Shown: positions 36,165 to 47,450, counted from the first letter of the stretch. The stretch: DNA of 64,000 nucleotides from Xanthobacteraceae bacterium (GCA_029239875.1 JARBUD010000012.1:45223-109222); one strand, 5' to 3'. Program-made: numbers and translations. Notes: a model not told the origin generated them from the letters alone.

Positions 36165-37327
36165 TGGCCGTTTCCACCACTGCCCTCGTCCTGGTGTCAT
36201 CGGCCGGGCTGCTCGTCGCCTGCGTGGCGGGCGCGCGTCCCCGGCCATCCCCTCTGGCGATGCATTTGGAGTGGGCCTTGTCAGCCTTTGCACGCATAAG
36301 ACTGTTCCGTCCGATCCTCGCCGGCGCCACGCTGCGCGACCGTATCCTCGCCTGCCTCGGTGCCCTCGCCGGCATTGCGCTGACCGCTTACGTCAGCGCC
36401 GTGGCGGCCGGGAACGTGACCGATCTCCTGTGGATCGTGCCGCCCATGGGCGCCTCGGCCGTGCTGCTGTTCGCCGTGCCGGCGAGCCCGATGGCGCAGC
36501 CCTGGCCGGCCATCGGCGGCAACGTCATCTCGGCGCTGATTGGCATCGCGGTCGCCCATTTCATGCCGCTATCGGCGCTCTCCGCCGGCGTGGCGGTCGC
36601 CAGCGCCATCGCCGCCATGTCGCTGCTGCGCTGCCTGCACCCGCCGGGCGGCGCCGCGGCGCTGGTCGGGCTCTTCGCCGGCGCGTCCTCGAGCTATTGG
36701 TTCCCGCTGATGCCGGTGGGCGTGAACGCCGTCATCCTGACGGCGAGCGCCTGGGTCTATCACCGGATGTCGGGCCATACCTACCCGCACGCGCCCGCCA
36801 CCCCGGCCGCCGCGCCGAAGTCGGCGCAGGAGCTGCCCTGGACCTTCAGCCGCACCGACATCGCCTCCGCCCTCGACGAGATGGGCGAGACCTTCGACAT
36901 CGACACCGCGGACCTGGAGACGCTGCTGCGCACCATCGAGCAGCGGGCGCTGGCGCGCTCCTACAAGCAGCTGACCTGCCGCGATCTCATGTCCACTGGC
37001 CTCATCTCCGTCGCCGCCTCAGCGCCGCCCGAGGAGGCGCGCGCCAAGCTGGTGGCGAGCGACGTGCGCCGACTGCCGGTGCTCGACGCCGAGGGCCGCA
37101 TCGTCGGCGCTATCGGCTTGCGCGACCTGGTCCGTCCAGCGGCAACGGTGCGCGCGCTGATGACCCCCGCGGCGACGGCAGCGCCGGAAGCCAATGCGAT
37201 CGACCTGCTGGGCCGCTATGCCCATGACCGTGTCCATGCCGTCTTCATCGTCGACGAAGACCGCAAGCCCATCGGCGTGGTGACCGAGGCGAACTGGCTG
37301 GCGGTGCTGACGCGCGGGCTGGAGTAA
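36164..37327 (+). CDS. HPP-family membrane protein with C-terminal CBS pair
   Basis: The 387-residue protein has an HPP domain of four or more membrane segments (about residues 60-200), including WIVPPMGASAVLLFAVP and the family motif LHPPGGAAALVGL, then a cytoplasmic linker and two CBS domains (about 270-385; CRDLMSTGLISVAA and VRALMTPAATA). Plant and cyanobacterial HPP proteins have been reported to transport nitrite. The position after an NsrR-like regulator at the end of the nitrate genes fits that role, but transport here is inference. CBS pairs usually bind adenine nucleotides and gate activity. A shorter start at MHLEWALS (36260) is possible. Confidence 0.8.
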   Translation: MAVSTTALVLVSSAGLLVACVAGARPRPSPLAMHLEWALSAFARIRLFRPILAGATLRDRILACLGALAGIALTAYVSAVAAGNVTDLLWIVPPMGASAVLLFAVPASPMAQPWPAIGGNVISALIGIAVAHFMPLSALSAGVAVASAIAAMSLLRCLHPPGGAAALVGLFAGASSSYWFPLMPVGVNAVILTASAWVYHRMSGHTYPHAPATPAAAPKSAQELPWTFSRTDIASALDEMGETFDIDTADLETLLRTIEQRALARSYKQLTCRDLMSTGLISVAASAPPEEARAKLVASDVRRLPVLDAEGRIVGAIGLRDLVRPAATVRALMTPAATAAPEANAIDLLGRYAHDRVHAVFIVDEDRKPIGVVTEANWLAVLTRGLE

Positions 37328-37331
37328 GGGC

Positions 37332-37769
37332 TCAGGCCCTCTCCTCGTCGAGCAACGCCAGCGTCGCCTCGTCCATGGCGCCGGCGCATCCCAGATCGAG
37401 CGCCCGGCGGAACATGCTGTCGGGCGCATCCGAGGCCAGGGCGAACAGCGTCATGGACGAGCGGAACTTCATGTCGTCCGGGCTGCCGAAGATGTCGTGC
37501 AGTGACCGGCCGCTCTCCAATGGCACCGCCTGCGTGGCGCGCTCCAGCCGCGGCCCGAGCAGCGGATGGGCGAGATAGGCCCGCGCCTCCTTCAGCGAGC
37601 CGATGCCGTAGAACTCCGCCGTCGGCGAGCGGCCGAGCCCGCGCAGCTGCGGGAAGATGAACCACATCCAGTGGCTGCGCTTGCGCCCGGCGCGCAGCTC
37701 GGCGACCGCCGTGTCGAAGGCGGTTTCCTGCGCGGCGACGAAGCGCTTGAGGTCATAGGGATCGTCCAC
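37332..37769 (-). CDS. DUF1810 family protein
   Basis: The 145-residue protein matches DUF1810: DPYDLKRFVAAQ at the start, SHWMWFIFPQLRGLGRS and the segment SPDDMKFRSSMTLFA in the second half. No enzymatic role is established for the family that I can name. Translation begins at GTG 37769, with GGGAGCAGG upstream; no better ATG exists. It ends 4 bases from the convergent HPP-CBS gene and is divergent from the PPC-domain gene. Confidence 0.85.
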   Translation of the reverse strand: MDDPYDLKRFVAAQETAFDTAVAELRAGRKRSHWMWFIFPQLRGLGRSPTAEFYGIGSLKEARAYLAHPLLGPRLERATQAVPLESGRSLHDIFGSPDDMKFRSSMTLFALASDAPDSMFRRALDLGCAGAMDEATLALLDEERA

Positions 37770-37843
37770 GATCCTGCTCCCACGGAACCTTGCCGGCGCC
37801 CATGCCGTTGCCCGTTCAGGCAGGAAACTAGGGTCGACCTGAG

Positions 37844-38290
37844 ATGAAATCCAAGCTGCTCGGCGAGGGCGACGGCGGACGCCTCTTCGCGCTCGTACTC
37901 GATACCGGCGAGGAGGCGTTCGCCACCATCCGCGACTTCGCCGCGAGGGAGGGGATCAGCGCCGCCTCCGTCACCGCCATTGGCGCCTTCTCGCGGGCGA
38001 CGGTGGGCTGGTTCGATTTCGACACCAAGGACTATCGCCGTATCCCGGTCGATGAGCAGTGCGAGGTGCTGAGCGCGCTCGGCGACATCGCCCGCGACGA
38101 CGACGGCAAGGCGAGCCTGCATCTCCATGCCGTGCTCGGCCTGTCCGACGGCTCGACTCGCGGCGGGCACCTGCTCGACGGCATCGTCCGGCCGACGCTG
38201 GAGGTGATGATCACCGAGACCCCCGCGCATCTACACCGCCGCAGGCGCCCCGGCCTCGGCATCTCGCTCATCGATCTCGGCAGCGGGTGA
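37844..38290 (+). CDS. PPC (DUF296) domain protein
   Basis: The 148-residue protein is a stand-alone PPC domain, the trimeric fold also found in plant AT-hook proteins. LFALVLDTGEEAFATIRDFA, SVTAIGAFSRATVGWFD, HLHAVLGLSDGSTRGGHLL and VMITETPAHLHRR follow the family pattern, with His residues in LHLHAVL and GGHLL able to bind a metal. The function of bacterial members is unclear. It stands upstream of the glutaminase with a 69-base gap and may share its transcript. Confidence 0.85.
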   Translation: MKSKLLGEGDGGRLFALVLDTGEEAFATIRDFAAREGISAASVTAIGAFSRATVGWFDFDTKDYRRIPVDEQCEVLSALGDIARDDDGKASLHLHAVLGLSDGSTRGGHLLDGIVRPTLEVMITETPAHLHRRRRPGLGISLIDLGSG

Positions 38291-38359
38291 GCGCGCGGCA
38301 CTGGCGTTGCAGGTGCGGGATGCGGTAATCCCCGCCATCCTGCAGCCGAAGGTGACGCC

Positions 38360-39286
38360 GTGCCCGATCTCGAACGCATCGTCAGCGACATCGCCGAGGA
38401 GATGCGCGCCCGCCCGGACCGCGGCGAGGTCGCGACCTATATCCCCGAGCTCGCCCGTGCCGACCCCGCCGCCTTCGGCATCGCCGTCATCGCGGCGGAT
38501 GGGCAGGTGGCGGTGGGCGGCGACGCCGACGTGCCGTTCTCCATCCAGAGTGTCTCCAAGGTGTTCACCCTCACGCTGGCGCTGGGCAAGATCGGCAACC
38601 TCTTGTGGAAGCGGGTGGGGCGCGAGCCGTCGGGCAGCCCGTTCAATTCCATCGTCCAGCTTGAGGCCGAGCACGGCATCCCGCGCAACCCCTTCATCAA
38701 TGCCGGCGCCATCGCGGTGACCGACGTCATCCTCTCCGGCCACCAGCCGCGCGAGGCGCTGGGCGAGATCCTGCGCTTCATGCAGTTCCTCGCCGAGGAC
38801 AGTTCGATCGGCATCGACGAGGCGGTCGCCGCCTCGGAGCAGCGCACCGGCTTCCGCAACCGGGCGCTCGCCAACTACATGAAGTCGTTCGAGGTGCTGG
38901 AGAACCCGGTCGACTACACGCTGGGCGTCTATTTCCACCACTGCGCCATCGCCATGAGCTGCCGCCAGCTCGCCATGGCCGCGCGCTTCCTCGCCCATGG
39001 CGGGCGCAATCCTTCGACCGGCTTCTCGGTGGTGTCCGCGGAGCGGGCGCGGCGCATCAACGCCATCATGCTCACCTGCGGCCATTACGACGGCTCGGGC
39101 GAGTTCGCCTATCGCGTCGGCCTGCCGGGAAAGAGCGGGGTGGGGGGAGGGATCCTCGCCATCGCGCCGGGCAAGGCGTCGATCGCGGTATGGTCGCCGG
39201 GCCTGGACGCCAGCGGCAACTCGCATCTCGGCCGCATCGCGCTGGAAGCGCTGACCCAGCGGCTCGGCTGGTCGGTCTTCGGCTGA
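38360..39286 (+). CDS. glsA: Glutaminase
   Basis: The 308-residue serine-dependent beta-lactamase-like glutaminase hydrolyses glutamine to glutamate and ammonia. The nucleophile pair is Ser64 and Lys67 (SVSK in [13 protein letters not shown]), with NPFINAGAI, Tyr/Asn segments and [12 protein letters not shown] as the later active-site loop. Translation appears to start at GTG 38360 with GAAGG upstream; ATG 38402 would remove conserved N-terminal residues. It lies close to glnII, so glutamine breakdown and synthesis are neighbours, though transcribed from separate promoters. Confidence 0.93.
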   Translation: MPDLERIVSDIAEEMRARPDRGEVATYIPELARADPAAFGIAVIAADGQVAVGGDADVPFSIQSVSKVFTLTLALGKIGNLLWKRVGREPSGSPFNSIVQLEAEHGIPRNPFINAGAIAVTDVILSGHQPREALGEILRFMQFLAEDSSIGIDEAVAASEQRTGFRNRALANYMKSFEVLENPVDYTLGVYFHHCAIAMSCRQLAMAARFLAHGGRNPSTGFSVVSAERARRINAIMLTCGHYDGSGEFAYRVGLPGKSGVGGGILAIAPGKASIAVWSPGLDASGNSHLGRIALEALTQRLGWSVFG

Positions 39287-39288
39287 CG

Positions 39289-39330
39289 CATGTCCCGCAA
39301 AAGTTGCGCGACTTTTGCGATCAGGACATG
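39289..39330. repeat. Nested inverted repeat after glsA
   Basis: Outer arms CATGTCC (39289-39295) and GGACATG (39324-39330) enclose inner arms GCAAAAGT (39297-39304) and ACTTTTGC (39311-39318). It begins just after the glsA stop. It resembles a dispersed intergenic element seen in rhizobial genomes, and could act as a transcription end. Confidence 0.6.
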
Positions 39331-39358
39331 CGCATCATCAAATAGCTTCAGATACGAC

Positions 39359-39390
39359 AAGAGGGCCGGACGGTAGGTCGCGGCCCTCTT
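39359..39390. terminator. Hairpin between convergent glsA and DUF2735 genes
   Basis: AAGAGGGCC (39359-39367) and GGCCCTCTT (39382-39390) form a perfect nine-base stem with a 14-base loop. The T-tracts on either strand are short, so it may be a weak bidirectional terminator. Confidence 0.55.
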
Positions 39391-39455
39391 GGTGAGGAAG
39401 GGGCGAAGCGCGGGGCGCGGAACGGAAGTCTCGCTCGTGGAAACACGGGTCGACG

Positions 39456-39638
39456 TCAGTTCTTGCGCTCGGCGTCTTCCTTGATCGCCTCTTCGTGGTA
39501 CCAGCTGCCGAAGATGACGGCCGGGTTTACCTCAAGGGTCTCGGAAGCGCGGAGCTCGGCGCGGCGGGCAAGGCCGGCGCGGCCACCGGTGGGAAACTGG
39601 ACGATCTGCGCGCTAGCGCGCGGGATGTTGGTACGCAT
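39456..39638 (-). CDS. DUF2735 family small protein
   Basis: The 60-residue protein matches the short DUF2735 family found in Rhizobiales, often beside glnII: RASAQIVQFPTGGRAGLARR near the start and SWYHEEAIKE near the end. The start ATG at 39638 has AAAGGAGAAA upstream, a near-ideal ribosome site. It is divergent from glnII, with 451 bases between them, suggesting shared nitrogen control. The function is unknown; small size and linkage hint at a regulator or partner of glutamine synthetase II, which is inference. Confidence 0.8.
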   Translation of the reverse strand: MRTNIPRASAQIVQFPTGGRAGLARRAELRASETLEVNPAVIFGSWYHEEAIKEDAERKN

Positions 39639-39720
39639 TGCACATTTCTCCTTTCCCGCTGCGCGTTCCTGCGTCAGCGTTTCAATTCATATAACACCTT
39701 TTGCATGGCGTTTGCGCAAT

Positions 39721-39761
39721 ATGCACATTTTGCGATCACAATGAGCGTAGAAATTGTGCAT
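39721..39761. promoter_or_regulatory. Candidate NtrC-type sites in the DUF2735 / glnII intergenic region
   Basis: ATGCACA (39721-39727) and TGTGCAT (39755-39761) form an exact inverted pair 27 bases apart, each holding the TGCAC/GTGCA half-site of NtrC. The region is AT-rich and lies about 220 bases upstream of the glnII sigma-54 promoter, a usual distance for an enhancer. The rest of the 39639-40089 region shows no gene. Confidence 0.45.
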
Positions 39762-39976
39762 CGCCAAACGCCCGCTTCAGCGCCGCGACACCAACGGCGC
39801 GGGCAGGGTTTTGGTTGCCTGCCCGCGTGCGGCGCATCATCCGATATAGGCCAGTCAGGCTGACCTAAACCCCGCTGGGAGCACGCGAATCATCCCGCGC
39901 GGGAGCCAGCGACCACTGCCGCGCGTGCCCTGGGCACGACGAGAATTTTGCCCGTCACTGCCGCCGATCTCTCCAT

Positions 39977-39994
39977 TTGGCACGACAAATGCTT
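39977..39994 (+). promoter_or_regulatory. Sigma-54 promoter of glnII
   Basis: TTGGCACGACAAATGCTT has GG (39979-39980), ten bases, then GC (39991-39992), and fits the -24/-12 consensus closely. Rhizobial glnII genes are known to be NtrC/sigma-54 controlled. The leader to the start codon is about 85 bases. Confidence 0.85.
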
Positions 39995-40089
39995 CTGCGA
40001 ACGGCAGCCGTTGGCGGTCGACTTCCTCGCACGGCCGGCAAGCGACGGGGAGCCTTGGTTCCCGGTCATCAGCTTATGAGAGACACGCA

Positions 40090-41124
40090 ATGACGAAGTA
40101 CAAGCTCGAGTACATTTGGCTCGACGGTTACAAGCCGACCCCGAACCTGCGTGGCAAGACGCAGATCAAGGAGTTCGACCACTTCCCCTCGCTCGAGGAA
40201 CTGCCGCTGTGGGGCTTTGACGGTTCGTCCACGGAGCAGGCCGAGGGCCGCAGCTCCGACTGCGTGCTGAAGCCCGTCGCGATCTACCCCGACCCGGCCC
40301 GCAAGAACGGCGCCCTGGTGATGTGCGAAGTGATGATGCCCGACGGCGTCACCCCGCATGTCACCAATGCGCGCGCCACCATCCTGGACGACGAAGGCGC
40401 CTGGTTCGGCTTCGAGCAGGAGTACTTCTTCTACAAGGACGGCCGTCCGCTCGGCTTCCCCGAGCATGGCTACCCCGCGCCGCAGGGCCCGTACTACACC
40501 GGCGTCGGCTTCAAGAACGTCGGCGACATCGCCCGCGAGATCGTCGAGGAGCATCTCGAGCTCTGCCTCGAGGCCGGCATCAACCACGAAGGCATCAACG
40601 CGGAAGTCGCGAAGGGCCAGTGGGAATTCCAGATCTTCGGCAAGGGCTCCAAGAAGGCGGCCGACGAAGTGTGGATGGCCCGCTACCTGCTGCTCCGCCT
40701 GACCGAGAAGTACGGCGTGGACATCGAGTTCCACTGCAAGCCGCTCGGCGACACCGACTGGAACGGCTCGGGCATGCACTGCAACTTCTCCACCAAGTAC
40801 ATGCGCGAAGTGGGCGGCAAGGAGTATTTCGAGGCCCTGATGGGTGCCTTCGAGAAGAACCTGCACGACCACATCGCCGTGTACGGCCCGGACAACGACA
40901 AGCGCCTGACCGGCAAGCACGAGACGGCGCCGTGGAACAAGTTCAGCTACGGCGTGGCCGACCGCGGCGCGTCGATCCGCGTGCCCCACTCGTTCATCAA
41001 GAACGACTACAAGGGCTATCTTGAGGATCGCCGCCCGAACTCCCAGGGCGACCCCTACCAGATCGCTTCCCAGGTCCTGAAGACGATCTCGGAAGTCGCC
41101 ACCAAGGCCGCCGCTGCGGCGTGA
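40090..41124 (+). CDS. glnII: Glutamine synthetase II (eukaryotic-type)
   Basis: The 344-residue enzyme condenses glutamate and ammonium with ATP. The short length and segments LEYIWLDGYKPTPNLR, LPLWGFDGSSTEQAEG, WFGFEQEYFF, the GINAEVAKGQWEFQIFG nucleotide site and GDTDWNGSGMHCNFST mark it as the type II enzyme rather than GlnA. It lacks the adenylylation loop of type I. A sigma-54 promoter lies upstream and a strong terminator follows, so it is a single-gene unit induced by nitrogen limitation. It would assimilate the ammonium made by the nitrate pathway in this window. Confidence 0.95.
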   Translation: MTKYKLEYIWLDGYKPTPNLRGKTQIKEFDHFPSLEELPLWGFDGSSTEQAEGRSSDCVLKPVAIYPDPARKNGALVMCEVMMPDGVTPHVTNARATILDDEGAWFGFEQEYFFYKDGRPLGFPEHGYPAPQGPYYTGVGFKNVGDIAREIVEEHLELCLEAGINHEGINAEVAKGQWEFQIFGKGSKKAADEVWMARYLLLRLTEKYGVDIEFHCKPLGDTDWNGSGMHCNFSTKYMREVGGKEYFEALMGAFEKNLHDHIAVYGPDNDKRLTGKHETAPWNKFSYGVADRGASIRVPHSFIKNDYKGYLEDRRPNSQGDPYQIASQVLKTISEVATKAAAAA

Positions 41125-41201
41125 GGAATTGCGGTCGGGCAGGGCCTTCGGGTTCCGCCCTGCCGCTTCGAGCCTCCTGAGACGGGTCGACCGTCTCCCT
41201 C

Positions 41202-41237
41202 AAGCCAGTCCCGTCCGCGGGGCTGGCTTTTGTTTTT
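41202..41237 (+). terminator. Intrinsic terminator of glnII
   Basis: AAGCCAGTCCCG and CGGGGCTGGCTT pair with one mismatch, followed by TTTTGTTTTT. A second hairpin (GAGACGG/CCGTCTC at 41179-41197) precedes it. Together they make a classic factor-independent stop. Confidence 0.85.
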
Positions 41238-41330
41238 GGCCGCACGCGACGTCGGCAATCATCACGACGTCAAGCCCGGCCATGACGACAGCGTGGGGTG
41301 GATGCCGCGCTCCGGAGACGGCGAGGCAGC

Positions 41331-42761
41331 TCACAAATACGGCGACGCCAGCCAGATGGCGCGGTTGCGCAGCTTCTCCAGGAAGGGGCGCTCGCCGAGC
41401 GTCTCCAGCGTCTCGCGCCGGGCGGAGGCCATCATCTTCTCGATGCGCGCTTCGATCGCCGTCGCGATTGCCGGATCGTAAAGCTCGAGGTCGAGCTCGA
41501 AATTGAGCCGCAGGCTGCGCGGGTCGAGGTTGGACGAGCCGACGTAGGCCCAGCAGCCGTCCATCGCCATCAGCTTGGAATGGTCGAACATCCCCTCGGC
41601 GCGCCACACCCGGCACTCGCCCGCGATCACCTGGTCGAGCTGGGCGGTCATGGCGTAGTCGACCAGCTTCAGGTTGTTGGCGGAGGGGATGACGACGTCG
41701 ACCTCGACGCCCCGGCGACCGGCGACGGTGAGCGCGCCGATGAGCTGCTGGTCGGGCAGGAAATAGGGCGAGCAGATGTGCACCCGGCTCTGCGCCACGG
41801 CGAGCGCGCCCATGATCATGTTGTGGGCGCTGGCGAGGTTGCGGTCGGGGCCGGAGGGCACGACGCGCACCGCCACCGGCCCGCGCGTTCCCTGCGGCGC
41901 CTCGGCCCAGGCCGGGCCGTCGAGGAACTCGTCGGTGGTGAAGGACCAGTCCTGGCTGAACACGGTGAGCAACTGCTCCACCGCCGGCCCCTCGACGCGG
42001 AAATGGGTGTCGCGGGCAGGGTCGGCGCCGCCGAACTCGGCCATGAACTGGGCGCGGATGTTCATGCCGCCTGTGAAGGCGAGGCCGCCGTCGACGATCA
42101 GCATCTTCCGGTGGCTGCGCAGGTTGGCATAGGGCAGGCGCAGGCCGATCAGATTGCCCATGAAAAGGTCGACGGTGACGCCGCCCTGCATCAGCCGCCC
42201 GACGATGGAGGGGCGCGAATAGCGCGCACCGATGGCGTCGATCAGCACCCGCACCGCTACCCCGCGCCTGTGCGCCTCGATCAGCGCGTCGGCGAACTGC
42301 ACCCCGACCGGGTCGTTGTCGAAGATGTAGCTGGAGAGCGCGACATGCCGCTTCGCCGAGCGGATGGCGTCGAGCATGGCTGGATAGGCCGCGTCGCCGC
42401 TGTCGAGCAGTTCCACCGCATTGCCGGTGGTGAGCGGGAACGCGGCGACGCGGTCGCCGAGCCGCTTCATCGCCGACAGGCTGGGCGAGAACGCGATGGC
42501 GATGGGCGGGTGGTCATGGTGGCGCCGGCGATCCTGGCTGGCGCGGCGGCGGCCGGCGGCGCTCTGGCGGATGCGGTTGATGCCGGCGACGAGATAGAGG
42601 AAGGCGCCGACGAAGGGCGAGAGCAGGATGACGCCGACCCAGCCTATGGCGGCGCGCACGTCGTCCTTGGTCATGGCGGCGTGGATCGCCGCGACGATGC
42701 CGATGGCGGTGCTCGCGACGAGCGTGATGTGCGGCCAGTATTCCGACCAGAAGCTGAGCAT
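41331..42761 (-). CDS. cls: Cardiolipin synthase-type phospholipase D
   Basis: The 476-residue protein has two N-terminal membrane segments (about residues 8-25 and 38-60) followed by two PLD domains. The catalytic HKD motifs read HRKMLIVDGG (near residue 218) and HSKLMAMDG (near 397). Such enzymes make cardiolipin from phosphatidylglycerol, or in some branches use phosphatidylethanolamine. It is a single gene, with a small orphan gene divergent upstream and the glnII terminator downstream. Confidence 0.9.
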   Translation of the reverse strand: MLSFWSEYWPHITLVASTAIGIVAAIHAAMTKDDVRAAIGWVGVILLSPFVGAFLYLVAGINRIRQSAAGRRRASQDRRRHHDHPPIAIAFSPSLSAMKRLGDRVAAFPLTTGNAVELLDSGDAAYPAMLDAIRSAKRHVALSSYIFDNDPVGVQFADALIEAHRRGVAVRVLIDAIGARYSRPSIVGRLMQGGVTVDLFMGNLIGLRLPYANLRSHRKMLIVDGGLAFTGGMNIRAQFMAEFGGADPARDTHFRVEGPAVEQLLTVFSQDWSFTTDEFLDGPAWAEAPQGTRGPVAVRVVPSGPDRNLASAHNMIMGALAVAQSRVHICSPYFLPDQQLIGALTVAGRRGVEVDVVIPSANNLKLVDYAMTAQLDQVIAGECRVWRAEGMFDHSKLMAMDGCWAYVGSSNLDPRSLRLNFELDLELYDPAIATAIEARIEKMMASARRETLETLGERPFLEKLRNRAIWLASPYL

Positions 42762-43001
42762 GGCGACCGCCTGAGGATGCTCCGTCTCTAGCCGGTAATC
42801 GACGCAGCGTCATCCCCGCACCGCTGCGATTGACGCAGCGGCAGGCTGGTGGGGCAGCGGTAACTCGCCCGCCATTTCGGCAGCGGGCTGCACAAGGTCT
42901 GGGCTCGTTGGCGCCGAGCGCGGAAGCTGCTCTAAGAAGCTATGAGCTAGACCGAAATCGCTTCTGAATTTGCCTGGGACGGGTCGCTGCGCGACATCTA
43001 C

Positions 43002-43376
43002 GTGGTCGGCACCACGCTGGGCGATTGGCAGCGAATTCTCGACTCACTCCTAGAACGCGATTCCATCGTCCTCGTCTTCTCCGAGAATGGAGAAAAGATC
43101 CCTGTTCCACCCATCGCCAAGTTCATTTTCGAACGACGCGGGGAAGCCGCGATGATGCTCGAGGTGACGGTCGGAAATATCCGCGTCAATTGTCACTTCT
43201 TTTGCGAGGAACAGGTCGAGTTCGACATCGATCCTCGTGACGTGCGCGATGAGGAAGATTTCGAAGTCATCGCAGATTTCATGAGCATCCTGGCGGATGC
43301 GACAGGAAAGCCGGCCATCCTCACCCATGAGAATATTGCGGACGCCGTCATCCTGATGATGCAGCCTCGCGCGTGA
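43002..43376 (+). CDS. Hypothetical protein of unknown family, start uncertain
   Basis: I do not recognise the family. From GTG 43002 the product is 124 residues, acidic, with segments ILDSLLERDSIVLVFSE and FFCEEQVEFDIDPRDVRDEE. Coding character appears to begin earlier: the same frame reads TEIASEFAWDGSLRDIYV from 42951. Directly before this the frame is ATG AGC TAG (42942-42950), so an ATG start would stop at codon 3. Either the gene carries a nonsense mutation, or it starts at an unusual codon. GC content is clearly lower than in the neighbours, which suggests transfer. The fold size is that of small immunity or SMI1-like proteins, but this is a guess. Confidence 0.5.
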   Translation: MVGTTLGDWQRILDSLLERDSIVLVFSENGEKIPVPPIAKFIFERRGEAAMMLEVTVGNIRVNCHFFCEEQVEFDIDPRDVRDEEDFEVIADFMSILADATGKPAILTHENIADAVILMMQPRA

Positions 43377-43409
43377 GAGCATTCAGCGCCCCATAGGGGC
43401 GGCGCAGTT

Positions 43410-43446
43410 CTCCCTCATGGCCGGGTCAAGCCCGGCCATGAGGGAG
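43410..43446. terminator. Perfect 16-base inverted repeat between the orphan gene and lon
   Basis: CTCCCTCATGGCCGGG and CCCGGCCATGAGGGAG flank TCAAG with no mismatch. It lies between two convergent genes and can serve as a bidirectional terminator. By sequence it belongs to the GGGCTTGACCCGG-type REP family seen at 22965 and 60515. Confidence 0.75.
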
Positions 43447-43453
43447 TGTGGGC

Positions 43454-45895
<2,442 letters not shown>

Positions 45896-45912
45896 GGTTC
45901 TGTCCCCCTTCC

Positions 45913-46335
45913 TCAAACCTTGCGCAGCACGATGGCGAGGCACCCATTGACGACGCGCGGATGGGCGACCTCGTAGCGGCCGGGCGGCAATACGAGCTGG
46001 CGCTCGAAGCGGCCCTGCGGCAGCTCCATGCGATGGATGGTGGCGCGGTTGAGCTCCGCCGGCAGCACGCGCTCGCCCGAAATGGCAAGCGTGCCGTTCT
46101 GGATGGCGACGCTGATGCGCTCGGGATCGACGCCGGGAAGCGCGGCGAGCACGATGAGCTCGCGCTCGGTCTCGATCATGTCGACCGGCGGTTCCCAGCA
46201 CGGGGCATGCCGACGCGCGGATACGGCCTCGGTGCGCGCGGCCGGCTGGAACATCTGCCGGTGCATGCGCTCGGCGCGGTTCAGCATGTCGATGGCATCC
46301 GACCACATCCAGAGGCGGGGGTCAGTCTTCTTCAT
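45913..46335 (-). CDS. Hsp20-family small heat shock protein
   Basis: The 140-residue protein has an N-terminal arm (MWSDAIDMLNRAERMHRQMF) and an alpha-crystallin domain (about residues 45-135; PPVDMIETERELIVLAALPG, then ISVAIQNGTLAISGERV). The C-terminal IxI-type motif is reduced to AIVLRKV. AGGAGAAG lies just upstream of the ATG at 46335. It is the first gene of a two-gene unit with lon, pairing a holdase with a protease, so damaged proteins could be handed to Lon. Confidence 0.9.
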   Translation of the reverse strand: MKKTDPRLWMWSDAIDMLNRAERMHRQMFQPAARTEAVSARRHAPCWEPPVDMIETERELIVLAALPGVDPERISVAIQNGTLAISGERVLPAELNRATIHRMELPQGRFERQLVLPPGRYEVAHPRVVNGCLAIVLRKV

Positions 46336-46568
46336 GAGCTTCTCCTGGGCAGACCGGTGGGACGTGTCCCTGGGGCCCGCGAGGCTCATATGGGTGCAGA
46401 AATGCCACACGCTAGGGAGGCGGGCGCATCCTCGCGAGGAGCGGTCATGCGGCCCGCCTCGCGTGCCTCGCATACGCTTTGAAAGATTATCCGCCTGCCG
46501 GATGGTGCCGGCGGCGTCCGAGCGCGATCTTTGGCGCGACGGGCGGGTTCACGGAGAGGAGAGACATC

Positions 46569-47450
46569 ATGAAGGTCGGTTTCATCGGTCTTGGCAGCAT
46601 GGGCGCCGGCATGGCGCACAACCTTCTCAAGGCCGGCCACGAGGTGACGGTGTTCAACCGCTCGCCCGCCAAGGCCGCGCCGCTGGTGGAAGCCGGCGCC
46701 GTCGCCGCATCGAGCGTTGCGGAAGCCTGCAAGGGCGAGGCGGTGATCACCATGCTCGCCGACGACGCGGCCGTCTCCTCGGTCGCGGAAGGCGAGGGCG
46801 GCATCCTCGCTCATCTCGCGCCGGGCGCGCTGCACGTCTCTGCCAGCACGATCAGCGTGGCGCTGTCGGAGAAGCTGACCGCCGCGCATGCCGAGGCCGG
46901 CCAGCTCTATGCCGCCGCTCCCGTCTTCGGCCGTCCGGAAGTGGCGGCGGCGGGCGAGCTCTTCGTCGCGGCGGCGGGACCGGCGGAGGCGCTCAAGCTC
47001 GCCCAGCCGCTGTTCGACGCTATCGGCCGGCAGACCTTCGTGTTCTCCGATACACCGTCCAAGGCCAACCTCGTCAAGCTGAGCGGCAACTTCCTCATCG
47101 CCTGCGTGATCGAGACGCTGGGCGAGGCGCTGGCGCTGGTCGGAAAAGGGGGCGTCGACCGGAAGCAATATCTCGACTTCCTCACCTCGACCCTGTTCGG
47201 CGCGCCGGTCTATCGCAACTACGGCAACCTCATCACCGATACGACGCCCCGGCCGGTCGGCTTCGCCGCTCCGCTCGGCCTCAAGGACATCCGCCTCGCA
47301 CTCGCCGCCGCGGAGGATCTGCGCGTCCCGCTGCCGGTCGGAAGCCTGCTGCGCGACCGCTTTCTCACGCTCCTCGCCAATGGCGGCGAAGGACAGGACT
47401 GGTCGGCGATCGGCCGCCTCGCCGCGAAGGACGCCGGCGAGACCGCCTGA
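46569..47450 (+). CDS. Beta-hydroxyacid dehydrogenase (3-hydroxyisobutyrate dehydrogenase family)
   Basis: The 293-residue NAD(P)-dependent enzyme has the dinucleotide motif GFIGLGSMGAGMAHNLLKAGH (residues 4-24, given in part as GLGSMGAGMA), the substrate-binding strand LHVSASTISV and the catalytic Lys region VKLSGNFLI. The GLYR1-like branch includes glyoxylate/succinic semialdehyde reductases and 3-hydroxyisobutyrate dehydrogenases, which cannot be told apart by eye here. The ATG has GGAGAGGAG upstream. It is divergent from the hsp20-lon unit and has no obvious operon partner. Confidence 0.85.
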   Translation: MKVGFIGLGSMGAGMAHNLLKAGHEVTVFNRSPAKAAPLVEAGAVAASSVAEACKGEAVITMLADDAAVSSVAEGEGGILAHLAPGALHVSASTISVALSEKLTAAHAEAGQLYAAAPVFGRPEVAAAGELFVAAAGPAEALKLAQPLFDAIGRQTFVFSDTPSKANLVKLSGNFLIACVIETLGEALALVGKGGVDRKQYLDFLTSTLFGAPVYRNYGNLITDTTPRPVGFAAPLGLKDIRLALAAAEDLRVPLPVGSLLRDRFLTLLANGGEGQDWSAIGRLAAKDAGETA

